64,000 bases of DNA from Boswellia sacra (taxonomy: Eukaryota; Streptophyta; Magnoliopsida; Sapindales; Burseraceae): positions 496,001 through 560,000 of the forward strand of contig SNVD02011200.1 of assembly GCA_013180625.2 (NCBI GenBank), written 5' to 3'. The notes under the pieces are model-generated. The model made no database searches. It saw only the letters and a list, made by a program, of their open reading frames with translations, and had not been told where the DNA came from. The position numbers and the translations under genes were made by a program. The stretch's first letter is position 1; each line of letters opens with the position of its first letter. Of this stretch, positions 12,755 through 25,930 are shown in pieces.

Positions 12755-15082
12755 ATGAAGAAGTTGAGTTTCCACCACGCATTGCTTGCTGGTTTCACTG
12801 TCGCAATATTGATTCAGGCTCAGGATCAACCAGGTTTGAACTTCTAAATAGAAACTTATATATGCTTCCAAAAAAATTTTACTTATTACCGGAATTCAAC
12901 ACCAGAGACCTCGAAAAACAATTTTACTATCTCAGAAGTTTCCCTGAGGGTAAAAGAAACTGCTACACTGTAAATCCTATACTAGGAAAATTAAGTGGCA
13001 GGTATTTGATCAGAGCGCGTTTCATGTATGGCAACTACGACAAAAAGAATAGTTTGCCGGAATTTGATCTGTATCTAGGAGTTAAACTGTGGAAAACAGT
13101 GACATTTGACGATGCTATCAAGAGTAAAACCACAGAGATCATCCATTTCCTTTCAACAAATTATATATTCGTCTGTCTTGTTAACACTGGCCAGGGAACA
13201 CCTTTCATATCAGCGCTAGAGGTTCGACTTCTGAATAGTTCGCTTTACGCCACCCAGAGTCCGACAGAATCACTTGTACTTGAACGAAGATTTGATTTTG
13301 GTTCTAATCGCACGGTCAGGTGAACATTTTATGATGATATCATAATTATATGCATTATAAGGCTTTTTATTATAAGAAATACTTATATATATGATAGATA
13401 TATTATTATTTTTTCAAGTATTTTTTTAATTTTTTTAATTATTCATGATAGTTTGTCATTATTTTATTAGATATGGTTATTAAGTTATCTTCTCTTTTTT
13501 ATTTTTTTTTTTCAACTCACTTATGATATATGTCTACATCTTCAGCATGGGGATATGATATGCCTGTCTTAAACTGAGTCTTTCTCATTATTTGTCAATA
13601 ATTATTTCCGGTCACATTAGGTATAAAGACGATATATATGACCGCATTTGGAGGCCCGAAAGCTGCGCAGCTGACGTAAAATCATTGAGTACCTCATTGC
13701 CTCCTGATGCCCAAGCTCTCATGAATGCCAATGCCTTCCAGCCGCCACTCGTTGTCATGGCTACTGCTTGCATACCAAGAAATGTTAGTGACGACTTGAC
13801 TTTTTACTTTAATTGCTCCAAGGATCCAACTTCCAAGTGTTATTTATTCATGCACTTTGCTGAAGTTGAACTCTTAGGCAACCAGTCAAGGGAATTCGAC
13901 ATCTTCATAAATGGGGATCGCTCCTATGTAACTCTTACTCATAACTTACTCCCGATAACTGTCGCCACCCCATCACCAGTGAAGCAAAATGAAAGAATCC
14001 AGCTTAAGCTCAGAAAAACTGCGAAGTCAAAGCTTCCACCCATTCTCAATGCCATTGAGATCTACATACAAAAAGAATACTCACAATTGCAAACGGACCA
14101 AAATGATGGTATGCCTTGCTGAACATATGTTTTTTCATTGCTATACATATTTATGGTTTGAGGTTTTATTTGTTTAATTTATGCCATCCATGATGCTAGC
14201 TAATCAATTATTGTGAAATTATTATCAGTTCGTGCTATAATGAACATAAAATCAGCGTACAGAGTGAAAAAGAACTGGCAAGGGGAGCCGTGCGCCCCAG
14301 AAGGGTACTGGTGGGATGGCCTTCATTGCAGTTTTGAGATTAGCGATACGCCTAGAATCGTATCCCTGTAAGTTTCTATGCCTTCTAGATATACCTAAGA
14401 GCTATAACTGCATTTTCACTCAAATTAACAGAATCCTAACAAAATTGAACTTGCTATTAGGAACTTGTCTTCGAGTGGATTGACAGGTGAAATGGCCCCA
14501 TATTTTGTTGATCTGACATTACTTCAAATTCTGTAAGTAGTCAATCTGAAATTGACTTGGTATTAACCTATCAACTTCGTGAATTAAAGTTGAAAGTTTT
14601 TATGCGAGAAAAAGAAAAGCTATGAAAAATGTTATTGATTGAATAAATTAATGAAAATGCTAATTTAGCTAGGTTCACAACTTTTTATATTGTAAATATA
14701 TATAAAAAACTAATTTATACCTAATATAACAAGAAAGGTAAACAATATAAAATTTATATATAAAAAAGTAAAACGAATCCTAATTTTTCTAAACAAAGAT
14801 AAATACCCAAAAAAATTACATCGAAATAAGGATATTGAATATAAAAATAATACCATAGATCTTAAGTTTTTATCTCAAAGTTTTATATCTCATTGATGAG
14901 TAACTCGTCATGTTGATGGCTACTTAAATGATTGGCACATCATTTGAATGTATATAACTTAGGATATATATAACTCGGGAATAGTTTTGTTCAAAAAAGA
15001 AATTAATATTGTAGATTAGTTATCCAACAATATGCTACATTTTTTACTGGCCGCTAATACTGATACAAGAAATTTGATAGAT

Positions 15083-15130
<48 letters not shown>

Positions 15131-17337
15131 ATCTATCAAACAATAGCTTAACTGGAACAGTGCCATGTTTCTTAGCGCAAATGAAATCTTTGAAAGTCCT
15201 GTAAGTTATTATTATTATCATTATTTTAGTACTTCAAGATAGTTTGAAATTGGAGAAACATTCTAATATATATATACACATTAGGGACTGCTAATGGTTT
15301 TTGATCTAACATTACAGAAACTTAAGAAGAAACAACTTTAAAGGATCGCTTCCACCTGAGCTCATGGAGAGGAGCAAGGATGGATCGCTTACGTTAAGGT
15401 TTATTTACCTCAACATCTGCTAAATGGAAATTAACATATATAGGGGATTAAATACAAGTATTTGTTATTGGTTTCAAAGCTGACTTACTTTGTTATCATC
15501 CAATTGATGAAAGCGTGGAAGAAAATCCAAATATTTGTCTGTCGGCTTCATGCGAAAGAAAGAAAAATAAATATGTCGTTCCAACTATAGGATCACTTGC
15601 TGCATTTTCCGCTTTGTTAATTGTATTGGCTATCTTCATCAGCATTAGAAGAAGGGGGAATCATGGTAAGACCGTAAGAGAATTCTTTCATTCATATAAA
15701 ATAAATAAAAACGTATTATACACGTTTAATTATAAATACTTATTTTTATGGCTTCTCCCAATATTAACGAAGGGGAGTTGGTGTTTTATTTTATATACAT
15801 AAAATTAACTCAAACTTATATGTAATTTTCTAGTGATATAGTGGGAAGTAACAATCTTCTTAATAGATATTTGCTTAGCGAACTTGTGATGAACTTATTA
15901 TCAGTTGCTCGGACGTTAGAAATCCATTTAGAAGAAAGAAAAGATTCGTTGTCTTTGAGAACCCGGCAATTTACATTTTCCGATATCTTGAGGATTACCA
16001 ACAACTTCGAGAGGGTTCTTGGGAGAGGAGGTTTTGGAATCGTTTATCATGGCTATCTGGATGATGCTGAAGTAGCTGTTAAGATGCTCTCTTCCTCTTC
16101 CCAAGGACACAAGGAAGTGCTTACAGAGGTATGCAGCAGATCACTAGTACATCAAAAAAAAAAAAAAAAAAAAATTATTAACTAGGATTCACATTTCTTA
16201 CAGTTATTGCGTGGGGCTTTCAATTATATTGCAGGTTAAACTGCTGTTGAGAGTCCATCATAAAAACTTGACAACCTTTATTGGGTATTGCATGGAAGGC
16301 ACTAATATGGGGCTTATTTATGAGTACATGGCGAAGGGAAGCTTGGAAAAATATTTGTCAGGTCACATTCAAAATTTATTGCTACTTATATGAGCATGCA
16401 CATAACTTGACATTTCACTTTCTTTTGACTTCAATTTCCTGAAACTTCAAATTTGATGAATATACTAGAGCAAACTTGTAGAAGGACAAGATTTTAATAA
16501 AAAAAAGTGTTATTCATGCACAGGTAGAGATGAATATATCTTGAGTTGGAAAGAGAGATTGAAAATAGCGGTGGATGTTGCGCTTGGTTAGTCAGTGAAT
16601 GAGACCTGACTTGTTTGTTTTTGTAAGCTTAATTTTAACTTAAATTTCATCAAATTTGAAATGTAGGATTGGAGTATCTGCACTATGGATGTAAGCCACC
16701 CATAGCCCACAGAGATGTGAAGCCTGCAAACATTTTGTTGAATGAAAAGTTACAAGCCAAGTTAGCTGATTTTGGCTTATCCCGTAATTTTTCAACTGAA
16801 AGTGGCTCTGATGTATCATCAGAGAATTTTGCTGGTACCCCAGGATACGTTGACCCTGAGTAAGTGCTTGGTTTTTTTTTTCCTTGACAATTACTAATTT
16901 GAATGTTTCCAAATTACATGTTTTGGGGTCCATGCAGGTACTCTGTGTACTATCAGTTGAATAAGAAAAGTGATGTCTATAGTTTCGGGATTGTTCTCTT
17001 AAAAATAATTACAACCCGACCAGTGATTGAGAAAATATCGATAGAGTATTTTCACATAAGTGAATGGGTTAAATCGATGCATGCAAAAGGGGATATCAGA
17101 ACGATAGTTGATCCACGTTTAGGGGACAAATTCAACATCAATTCCGCTTGGAAAGCTGTGGAACTAGCATTGGCTTGTGCATCTCGCACTTCCTCAGAAA
17201 GGCCAACCATGACTGAGGTGGTGATTGGATTGAAAGAGTGTTTGGCAATGGAAATTGCTCGAAATGGTGAAGACAATAACAAATATTTATTGGACAGTGT
17301 TAGTCTGGAAACTGAATATTCTCCTCTCGCACGGTAG
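12755..17337 (+). pseudogene. RLK2: malectin-like LRR receptor kinase, near full length with two structural lesions
   Basis: Exons by homology and splice sites: signal peptide 12755-12833; truncated malectin exon ~12885-13319; second malectin exon 13621-14108; 14229-14367 (the AIMNIKS / NWQGEPCAPEGYWWDG block); LRR exons 14461-14532, ~15126-15200 and 15318-15398; membrane exon 15514-15665 (helix about AFSALLIVLAIFISI); kinase exons 15842-16128, 16235-16361, 16524-16586, 16667-16859, 16938-17337. The kinase is intact: [47 protein letters not shown]. Compared with RLK3, a deletion joins intron 1 to the middle of malectin exon 2, removing about 45 residues including the conserved S-I-D-C-G start, and no acceptor restores the frame. 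The acceptor of the second LRR exon is replaced by a palindrome. I infer a non-functional or shortened receptor; an alternative start giving a kinase-only product is possible. Confidence 0.85.
15073..15140. repeat. 68-bp palindrome with AT core at an RLK2 splice site
   Basis: The arm TTTGATAGATGGATATAT runs into a long AT run and is mirrored by ATATATCCATCTATCAAA. By eye the 68 bp are perfectly self-complementary. The right arm reads into the LRR exon (..L-S-N-N-S-L-T-G) where an AG acceptor should stand, and none is present. Extrusion as a hairpin or cruciform is possible. Confidence 0.85.
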
Positions 17338-17860
17338 TATAAGCATATTTATATATTCTCCAGAAGACTAAAATCTTTCAGGTCATTGGTTCAATAAATG
17401 CAATAAAGTTCCATTGCAGTGGATATTGTCTTGTTTATTTATAATTTTTTTTCTTGCTTCAATTAATCTAACAATCAGATAATACTTGATCAGTACTGGA
17501 TTCTACTTGTATGACGTATTTGCAAGCTTGATCAATACATATTATTAATTTCTTTTAAATAATATATTGCGTAAATAGTTTATATTAAGTTTTACTATTT
17601 CGACCTCCCCAAATCTTTTATATAACTAAATTCATGTAAGGATAAAATTGATATTTTGAATTGATGGATCAATTAATTTTATTATATTTAATAATTAAAT
17701 ATTTTTTAAATAGAAAATAATACTTCCTAATTAAATAATATTTTTTAAGTTTTTGTCAGAGAACAATTATTATCCTAGATATTAAAATAATAGAAAAGTA
17801 ATAAATAGTCTAATTGCTCTATTTTTTACTGCTTTTTATAATCATAAGGATAGTCTATTG
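17338..17860. other. Spacer after RLK2
   Basis: The first ~200 bases match the sequence after RLK1 (1456 onward), then the two diverge. AT-rich, no gene seen. Confidence 0.6.
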
Positions 17861-18115
17861 TAGGGATGGGTATTTAACCCGATTGGTCCGGGGCCCTAAT
17901 GAGACTCGTCCAAACAGGGCGGGGCTTTACCCATCCCATTGGTAGTTAGGAGCGGGTCTGGATCCTAAGGAGTGCTGCCCTGGCTGAGGCAGTTCTGGGG
18001 GCGGGTCTAGCTTTTAACCCCATTTGAACTGCCCTACCCTGCACAGTATAATGATGAATATGAAAAATTATAAAATATAGGGACTCATAGAATTTTCAAG
18101 GATGATTTTGATAAG

Positions 18116-18165
<50 letters not shown>

Positions 18166-18476
18166 TGCCTTGAAATTGGACAAAATATATAGAGAAAAAG
18201 TTTTTAATAGAGTGGATCCACTCTACTAAAATTTGTTGATATATAAAGAAAAGATTTTTAAATGTCGCGGGTCCACTTCAATAAAAAATTTTCTATACAT
18301 TTGCAAATGGATGGGACAAGGTGGGGTTGGGAATGGATCCATTGAATTTTTTTTTTTTTTTTACCCTGCCTCATTCAGGGGCAATGGGGTAGGGAAGGAC
18401 AAAATATAATTCAATGTGGCAGGGATGGATATCTACTGCCCCATACCTGCCTAGCCTCAATCCTGTTCGAACCCTT
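17861..18476. mobile_element. Non-autonomous hAT-like element (616 bp)
   Basis: Bounded by the 8-bp direct repeat GTCTATTG (17853-17860 and 18477-18484), the size made by hAT transposases. The ends TAGGG..CCCTT are imperfectly inverted. The interior is unusually GC-rich for this window near both ends (for example GGGGCGGGTCTAG) and holds an AT run at ~18121-18163. It has no coding frame, so it would rely on a transposase elsewhere. The sequence after RLK1 has no such insert. Confidence 0.7.
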
Positions 18477-18484
18477 GTCTATTG

Positions 18485-19349
18485 TACAACAGTAGATGAT
18501 AGCTTGTCGATGGGTAAAGTGTCTGTAGATACTCGTTGAGCTCCTCATTGTCCCAATCTTCATATGCAAGCTCCCTGCTCTGCTAATTGTATTTTCGATT
18601 ATGTATATAGGTTTCAGAACAAAATGAAAGATGAATTTCTCATTGATACTTTAGTTGTTTATAACAAAGAGAAATTGTAGAAAAATTTAGCATATAATCA
18701 ATTATATATATATGTGTGTGTATGAAAAAGGTCAAATTCTTGTTTAATACATGACTACGTTGATACAATTTTAATACAATTTATTACATTTTTAATATAT
18801 GTTATTGATATTATTAATATTATTTTACTATATGACATTTTATTAGTCAAAAACTCTCATCCTTCTTCCCTAACCCCAACCAAAAAAAAAAAAATTCATG
18901 CATCTGCCATTGAACTAGATAAGAATATAAAACGTAATTGGAATTTAAAAAAAAAATGACAACAACAAAAATTATAAGGAGTCGTTGAAAATGAATTACT
19001 ATTTTTAAAAAATTGATATTATAATCATTATTTGACATAAACACATATTTTTTTATTTTTTATTTTTTTTTCTACAACCTAAAAGAGACGTGGAGCTGAC
19101 AGGCTCTTGGTAAGTGGTAATGGAATCTAAAGTTTCTGAAAAAAATTATTCTTTTTTCAAAACCCTCCTATAATTTTGGTTATTTATGCAAACATTCCAA
19201 AAGATAAGGCCATATGAGGCTGCTCAATTGCAAACTGTTTTGGGTTTTGGTTCAAATCCAATATTAGTTCATATCCTCATTTTTACTCAAAGAGTAATGT
19301 TTCATCTACAATTTTTTTATATAAATTGATATAATAATATATTAATATC
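18485..19349. other. Spacer between the hAT insert and element B
   Basis: AT-rich with homopolymer runs. From about 19070 it resembles 2035-2340 after RLK1, continuing the shared spacer that element B interrupts. No gene is seen. Confidence 0.55.
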
Positions 19350-19572
19350 TGTTAACAATAATAAGGGTAGCTTTGTAAATTAGCATATCAGGGACAATTT
19401 AGTCAATTAGTTAAATGGTTGTTAAGGTTGTTAATAGTCTGTTATGTCTGTTAATAATATATATAACAGACTTCTAAAACAGAAAAAGTGAATGAGAAGA
19501 AACAGTAAACGTATGAATGTGTGTTGAATCATTTTGCTCTCAATCTGATTTCAGAAACATCATATTTCAACA
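19350..19572 (+). repeat. Element B 5' LTR
   Basis: 223 bp, starting TGTTAACAATAATAAGG and ending TTTCAACA. The short length suits the Ale lineage. Confidence 0.92.
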
Positions 19573-19584
19573 TGGTATTAGAGC
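19573..19584 (+). other. Element B primer binding site
   Basis: TGGTATTAGAGC, a one-base variant of the usual initiator tRNA-Met complement found in element A. Confidence 0.88.
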
Positions 19585-19595
19585 TTTAAGATCCA

Positions 19596-22500
19596 ATGGG
19601 AGATTTTCAACCTAATTCTTTCGAAATCTTCAATCAAACACTGGAATTGATCCTGGCCGGAGTAGTAAATCCAGTAATGAATTCGTCAAGTTATCAAAAT
19701 TCGACAAGTTCTTTATCTTCAATCCTTCCTATAGTGCTTCCAAGCTCTTCGATCAAACTTTAGAGAACAAATTATGGATTCTGGAAAACTCAGATCCTTA
19801 CTACACTAAGAGCTTTCGATCTTGAAGGTTACATCACAGGAGAGAAATCATGTCCAGCAAAAGTGATTTCAATTCGTTCCTCTCAAAATCCAGATGAGAT
19901 CTCAACTCAAATCAACTCTGAATTCTTCAATTGAAAAAGAATTGATCAATTTGTTCTCAGCTAGTTACTATCATCAATCTCAGAATCCATGTATAGCAAT
20001 GTATTTTGATGCACATCAGCAATGGAGGTTTGGAATGTTCTTGAAAAATTATTCTATACTGAATCTAAGGCTAGATCTCTGCATTTAAAGCATCAACTTC
20101 ATAATACTAGAAAAGGATCTATGCCTATATCTGAGTACATATCAAAATTGAAAGACATTGCTGACACTTTGATTGCTATTGGACATGAAGATACAGATCT
20201 GGATTTACTTTTCTATGTTCTTGATGGTCTTGGACCAGAATATGATGCAATTGTGGTTAATCTCACTTCAAGATCTGGTAATATAACTTTAAAAGAAGCA
20301 CAATATCAACTTCAAAGTTATGAGATGAGGCTGGAAAAATTTAATTCATCACAAATTCTAAGCCTAGATCATAGTGTTAATATAGCTGCCAGACAGTCTC
20401 ATTTTGGAACAAATACATTTGCTGGCCATAATTCTCAGTACTCTAATAGCTCTAGACAATCTTTTAATCAAAGCTTTAGGGGTCGAGGAAGGTACAAGTT
20501 TAATGGTAGAGGTTTAAGCAACTCCAATTTAACTAGACCTGTTTTTCAACTCTGTGGAAAAACAGGCCATACTGTAGTGAAATGTTTTCACAGATTTGAC
20601 ATAAACTACCAAGGACCTCCAGCACCTCAGCCATCTCAAGCTCTTAATGTCAACCAATCATCAAAACTAGCATCCCAAAATTCTCAGACATCTCAAGCAT
20701 TGGTTGCTTCTCCATCAATTGTGCAAGATCCTGTTTGGTATCTAGACACAGGTGCCACTGATCATATAACCTCAGACATGAACAAACTTGCATCAGCAAG
20801 CAAATACACAGGATCTGAGATAGTTCAAGTTGGTAATGGTACCTCTTTATCCATTGCTTATATTAGTTCTGGTTATTTACAGTCTTCTAATTTCTCAACA
20901 TGCTTTAGACTTCACAAAATTTTAGTTGTTCCTGCAATCACTAAGAGTTTACTTAGTGTTTCTCAACTTGTTAGAGACAACAATATAAATGTTGAATTTC
21001 ATGATCATGGTTGCTTAATTAAGGACAAGGATACCAGACAGATTTTGCTGGAAGGATGCCTCAGTAATGAATTATATCAAATCTCAACAGATTCAAGTCC
21101 AAGTTCATGCTATGCTATAGCAAATAAACTTTCAACTCCTACTTCTTTGTTTGCCTCTTTAATCAACAATGTCAACTTAGTTGATTCTGCTTTGTCAAAT
21201 GTAAATGATCAAATACTTTGGCATAGGAGGTTAGGTCATCCACATTTGCAAATAATGCAAAAACTGTCCTCAACTACTCAGTTGTTCAAGTGTACAAATA
21301 AAGCTGAATGCTTCTGTGAGTCCTATAAATACAGCAAACAGTGTCATAAAACCTATCCTAGTTCAAAATCTAGAGTTGCCAATCCACTGGATATTGTATA
21401 TTCAGACCTTTGGGGTCCTTCTCCAATAAAATCAGTTGAAGGTTACTCTTATTATGTGAGTTTTGTGGATGATTTCAGCAGATACACTTGGATATTCCCT
21501 CTCAAATCCAAAGCTAAAGGGTTTAATATCTTCAAGCAGTTTCTAGTACAAGTTGAAAGACAATTCAATACCAAAATGAAGTGTCTGCAGTCAGACTCTC
21601 GTGGTAAATATAGACCACTTAATTCTTACCTCAAAAAACTTGGAATTATGTTTAGACATCCATGTCCACATACTCATCAACAAAATGGAGTTGTGGAAAG
21701 GAGACATAGACACATTGTAAACACTGGTCCTACACTACTGGCTCAAGCTTCCCTGCCTCCATCATTCTGGTGTTTTGCTTTTCACACTGCAGTCTTTCTT
21801 ATAAACAGATTGCCATCAGCTTCTTTAAAGTCTAAGTCTCCATATTCTGTTCTGTTTCATGTTTCTCCTAACTATAAATTATTCAGAATATTCGGATGTG
21901 CTTGTTATCCTAATCTAAGACCATATCAGTCTCATAAATTTTTCTTTCATACATCTACATGTGTTTTTGTTGGCTATAGTTCAGCTCACAAAAGTTATCT
22001 CTGTCTTTACTCCTCTGGCAGAATATACATTGCTCAAAGTGTATCATTCAATGAACACATGTTTCCATTTAAGACAGGTTCATTTCTTCACTCAACATCT
22101 CCTTTAAATTCTGAACCTATATCAGGACCTTGGATACTTCATTGTCAACAAACTGTTCACAATTCTTCTGACTTTTTCCCATCTAATGGCTCCACTGACT
22201 CTAGTCAGGTTTCAGAATTTTCTGGTGTATCACATTCTCCTGAATTACCAAATTTAGGTTCACATTCTCCTGAACCATCAGGTTCAGTTTTACCTATAGA
22301 AATTCCCACTGCTGTGTCACAGTTGGCATCTAAACCAGCTTCAGTACCTACATCTAATACTCATCCTATGGTCACTAGATCCATGGTTGGTGTATTTAAG
22401 CCTAAATCCTATGTCTATAACATTGATAAATCTGTCTCTTCTTCACTTGAGCCAACTACTATTCAATAAGCTTTAACCGATCCGAAATGGTATGCTGCTA

Positions 22501-23985
22501 TGCAAGTTGAATTTCATGCTTTACGAACTAACCAGACCTGGTCACTAGTTCCACTATCTACAGACATGAAAGTAGTAGATCACAAGTGGATTTTTAGAGT
22601 GAAATACAATTCTGATGGCTCAATACAAAGATATAAAGCCAGGTTGGTAGCTAAGGGTTTTCAACAAACTCCAGAACTTGATTATTTTGATACTTTCAGT
22701 CCTGTCATTAAGCCTTCTACCATCAGAGTCATTTTCTCATTAGCTGTTACTTTGAATTGGGATATACAACAAATAGAAGTTGACAATGCTTTCCTTCATG
22801 GAGAACTTCAAGAAACTGTTTATATGACTCAACTTGAAGGATTTGTAGACGTTTCTCATCCTACATTTGTTTGTCATCTTCATAAATCCTTATATTGATT
22901 GAAGCAGGCACCTAGAGCTTGGTTCGACAAGCTCAATAGTACTCTACTTCAGTTAGGGTTTCAATCATCAGTTTCAGATACTAGCCTGTTTATACTTAGA
23001 ACTGCCAGCACAATTACATTATTATGTTGATGACATTTTGATTACTGGCAGTGATGATGCTCAAATTAAGAAAGTTGTATCAAATTTGAGTCAACAGTTT
23101 GCACTTAAAACACTTGGCTCTATCAGTTATTTTCTTGGATTTGAAGTTAAAAGATCTAAGGATTGCATGTTACTCACACAAAGGAAGTATGCTATTGATC
23201 TTCTGAAAAGATGTAACATGCTGGAGTCAAAGGCAATTCAGTCACCTATGGAAGCCAATTCGAAGCTATCATTGAAGGACAGTGCAGAATTTGAGCAGCC
23301 TAGTCTATACAGAAGTACAATTGGTGCATTGCAATATATATCAATGACCAGGCCTGACATATCATATGCAGTAAACAAGCTAAGCCAATTCTTGCAGTGT
23401 CCTACAATCAAACATTGGCAAGCCTGCAACAAACTACTCAAATACATCAAAGGAACTACTCATTATGGCTTGATTTTTAGAAAAATGTAGTCATTCACTC
23501 TAAGAGCTTACAGTGATGCAGACTGGGCAAGTTCCCTGGATGATAGAAAATCAACTTCAGGGTGCTATGTTTACCTTGGAAACAATCTAATATACTGGTG
23601 TTCAAAGAAACAAAAGGTGGTAGCAAGGTCTTCCACTGAATCAAAGTACAGAGCAATGTCTCTTGCAGCAACTGAAGTCATTTGGTTACAGAGTTTGCTA
23701 TCTGAAATTGGGATCAAACTGAGTGACATTCCAATCATGTTTTGTGACAACAAAGGAGCAGAGTCCTTGGCTTCAAATCCTGTGTTTCATGCTAGAACAA
23801 AGCATGTTGAAATTGATGTACATTTCCTTAGAGAAATGGTGCTGGAAGAAAAGTTAAAAGTGCAGCATGTATCTACAGAATTTCAGAATGCTAACATTCT
23901 TACAAAGCCTATCACTAGAACCAGGTTTGAGTTCCTTCGGGAAAAACTGAATATTTCTACCGAAGAATGTGTAGACCTGAAGTAA
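19596..23985 (+). pseudogene. Element B gag-pol polyprotein, broken
   Basis: Gag starts at ATG 19596 and loses frame near 19760-19790, with further breaks before 20022. A long frame at 20022-22469 covers the rest of gag through integrase: Gag UBN2-like part, a zinc knuckle whose first cysteine is phenylalanine (FQLCGKTGHTVVKC), protease WYLDTGATDH, pre-integrase WHRRLGHP, and integrase acidic residues in YSDLWG, QSDSRG and GVVERRH. A stop at 22467-22469 precedes reverse transcriptase. A further stop at 22896-22898 and a frame change near 23020 break it, although the YVDD site survives in the new frame. A stop at 23488-23490 precedes RNase H ([19 protein letters not shown]), which is open to 23985. 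Confidence 0.92.
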
Positions 23986-24070
23986 AGATATGAATTCCAG
24001 CAAGCTTACAGAATGAAGCAATTTTGATACAAGTTAGCTAGGATGCCTATCGGAAAGCCTAGCTACACTT

Positions 24071-24079
24071 GAGGGGGGC
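24071..24079 (+). other. Element B polypurine tract
   Basis: GAGGGGGGC adjoins the 3' LTR; it closely resembles the tract of element A. Confidence 0.88.
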
Positions 24080-24302
24080 TGTTAACAATAATAAGGGTAG
24101 CTTTGTAAATCAGCAGATCAGGGACAATTTAGTCAATTAGTTAAATGGTTGTTAAGGTTGTTAATTGTCTGTTATGTCTGTTAATAATATATATAACAGA
24201 CTTGTAAAACAGAAAAAGTGAATGAGAAGAAACAGTAAACGTATGAATGTGTGTTGAATCATTTTGCTCTCAATCTGATTCCAGAAACATCATATTTCAA
24301 CA
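24080..24302 (+). repeat. Element B 3' LTR
   Basis: 223 bp, five single-base differences from the 5' copy. Confidence 0.92.
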
Positions 24303-25500
24303 TCGCATATAAATAATTTTCTATACCCGATTAAGAAAAATAGCTGTTTCACCTCTCTAATTTTTTATACCTTCATCATAGCCTAGACTGATATATACAA
24401 GAAGGTTTAATGTGAAGGTCATTATCCCTTTTAGCACTTTGAGTGGATGACTGAAGTCAATGGTATACTCTGTAGCTTATTTAACAATTTATGGTTTGAA
24501 GGATGTTATTCCATTATCAAAGCAAACCTTATTTGACAATTTTTAGTTTGACTTATTTTATGACGCATAATGTGCTCTTAACTGTATAGACTATAATTTT
24601 CAGACTTGAAAACTTTAATGTGTCTCAAATAGATTTTATACTGTATATGTAATTGGGTTAATTTCAACAAATGTCAAAGTATATTTTTGCCCGATAAATA
24701 AGCATGAGTTTGAAAAATCATCAATCTCTGTCATATTTTCAGACATGGACAAAAATATTTTTATTTATAAAATTTGTCAAACCTTTTGTTAATCGAAAGA
24801 CAAAAATGGCTTGCCTAAATACATTAAGATGGACATCTAATTAACCATTTATTTTACTCGTTTGTCTTTATTTATCAATGAATGACTCAATGGATCCGTT
24901 AATACAATATGTAATTCTCAAAGAGGAGCAACTCTAACGACTGACTGGTTTTTAGCTAGTCAACCCAGAAAACTGCAAGGAATAAGTTGGTAGAAATCCA
25001 TTCCTGCCTGTATGGATCAATCATTGCTAGTCCCTTCTGCCTTACCATTCACGCCTTTTCTACCAAAATTAACGGCTTCATTCATAATCAAAATGTTTGA
25101 GCATGATACTGCGCCCTTGTGTCATATTATTTATTATATTAGAAATCCTTTCCAGTAGCAATTATTTATTGTTATGTCATATTCATATGTACAGCGAGTT
25201 TATATGTCTATTAATATTTCTGTTTTATAAACCATTTACCACGAAAGCAATAGTTGTCAGTTGTCACAAGAAAAATAGAAGTGGATGCACTCAATTAATA
25301 CTTGGAAGCTTAATTGACTTAGGTCAATAAGTGGTCCATTGCACGAAAGTCAATATTATAGCTAAACGTACTGCAGCAAAATTAACATCTAATATAGATA
25401 GCAAATGATGTCACAAGTGTATTTGGCCAATAGAATCAGCTAGAAAAATTCCCTGAAAAATCATATTTTCTATCATTCTCTATGCCATATAATAATATTT
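24303..25500. repeat. Duplicated spacer block, copy 2 of the RLK array
   Basis: Second copy of the block at 2330-3640, now upstream of RLK3. The two are easily aligned by eye with small indels and without the two microsatellites of copy 1. Confidence 0.75.
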
Positions 25501-25930
25501 TGGTACTTGTAATCAGATTTTAGAATTACTGTCATATCCTTAAACACATTTTATTTGACAACAGCACTGCAGCACTCTAGCGGTGGGGTTATGTCTTCCT
25601 ATTTCTAAAAGATGAGGTCATTTGTGCTACTCAGTCATACCTTAAGGCTATTTACGAAAAATTTCCCTTTTATGTATAAACCGTTACGTGAATGCCTTTT
25701 CCGATCTCATGTACAATGGTCAAAAAATATAAATGATTAATTAACAGGGAAGTATATAATGATTAAAAAAATAAATAAAAATTAAAAGAATAATAAGAAA
25801 AGAAATCAGTCGCTATTGGGCTTCCCACTTCCCAAATTAGTAGTCTCTCACACTCTCTCTTTGTATACATATACATATTGAGTCTTCTACTTAATTATAT
25901 ACATCTGAGAACGAATAGACTAAGAAGGTG
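25501..25930 (+). promoter_or_regulatory. Upstream region of RLK3
   Basis: About 430 bases before the RLK3 start. The start context AAGAAGGTGATGGAG is nearly the same as at RLK4 (AAGAAGGTCATGGAG). Pyrimidine-rich CTCTCTCTTT at 25852-25862 fits a plant 5' UTR or core-promoter Y-patch. No TATA box can be fixed with confidence. Confidence 0.4.

Larger units (their letters stand above)
19350..24302 (+). mobile_element. Element B: Ty1/copia LTR retrotransposon, Ale/RE1-like, coding-dead
   Basis: 4,953 bp with two 223-bp LTRs, a primer site after the first and a polypurine tract before the second. I count five LTR differences (about 2.2%), so it is older than element A. It is inserted into the shared spacer: sequence left of 19350 and right of 24302 corresponds to contiguous sequence near 2380-2390. 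The target duplication is unclear. If the LTR ends at CAACA, only TC is shared. If it ends three bases earlier (TTTCA), flanks ATATC and ACATC match with one change. Confidence 0.93.
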
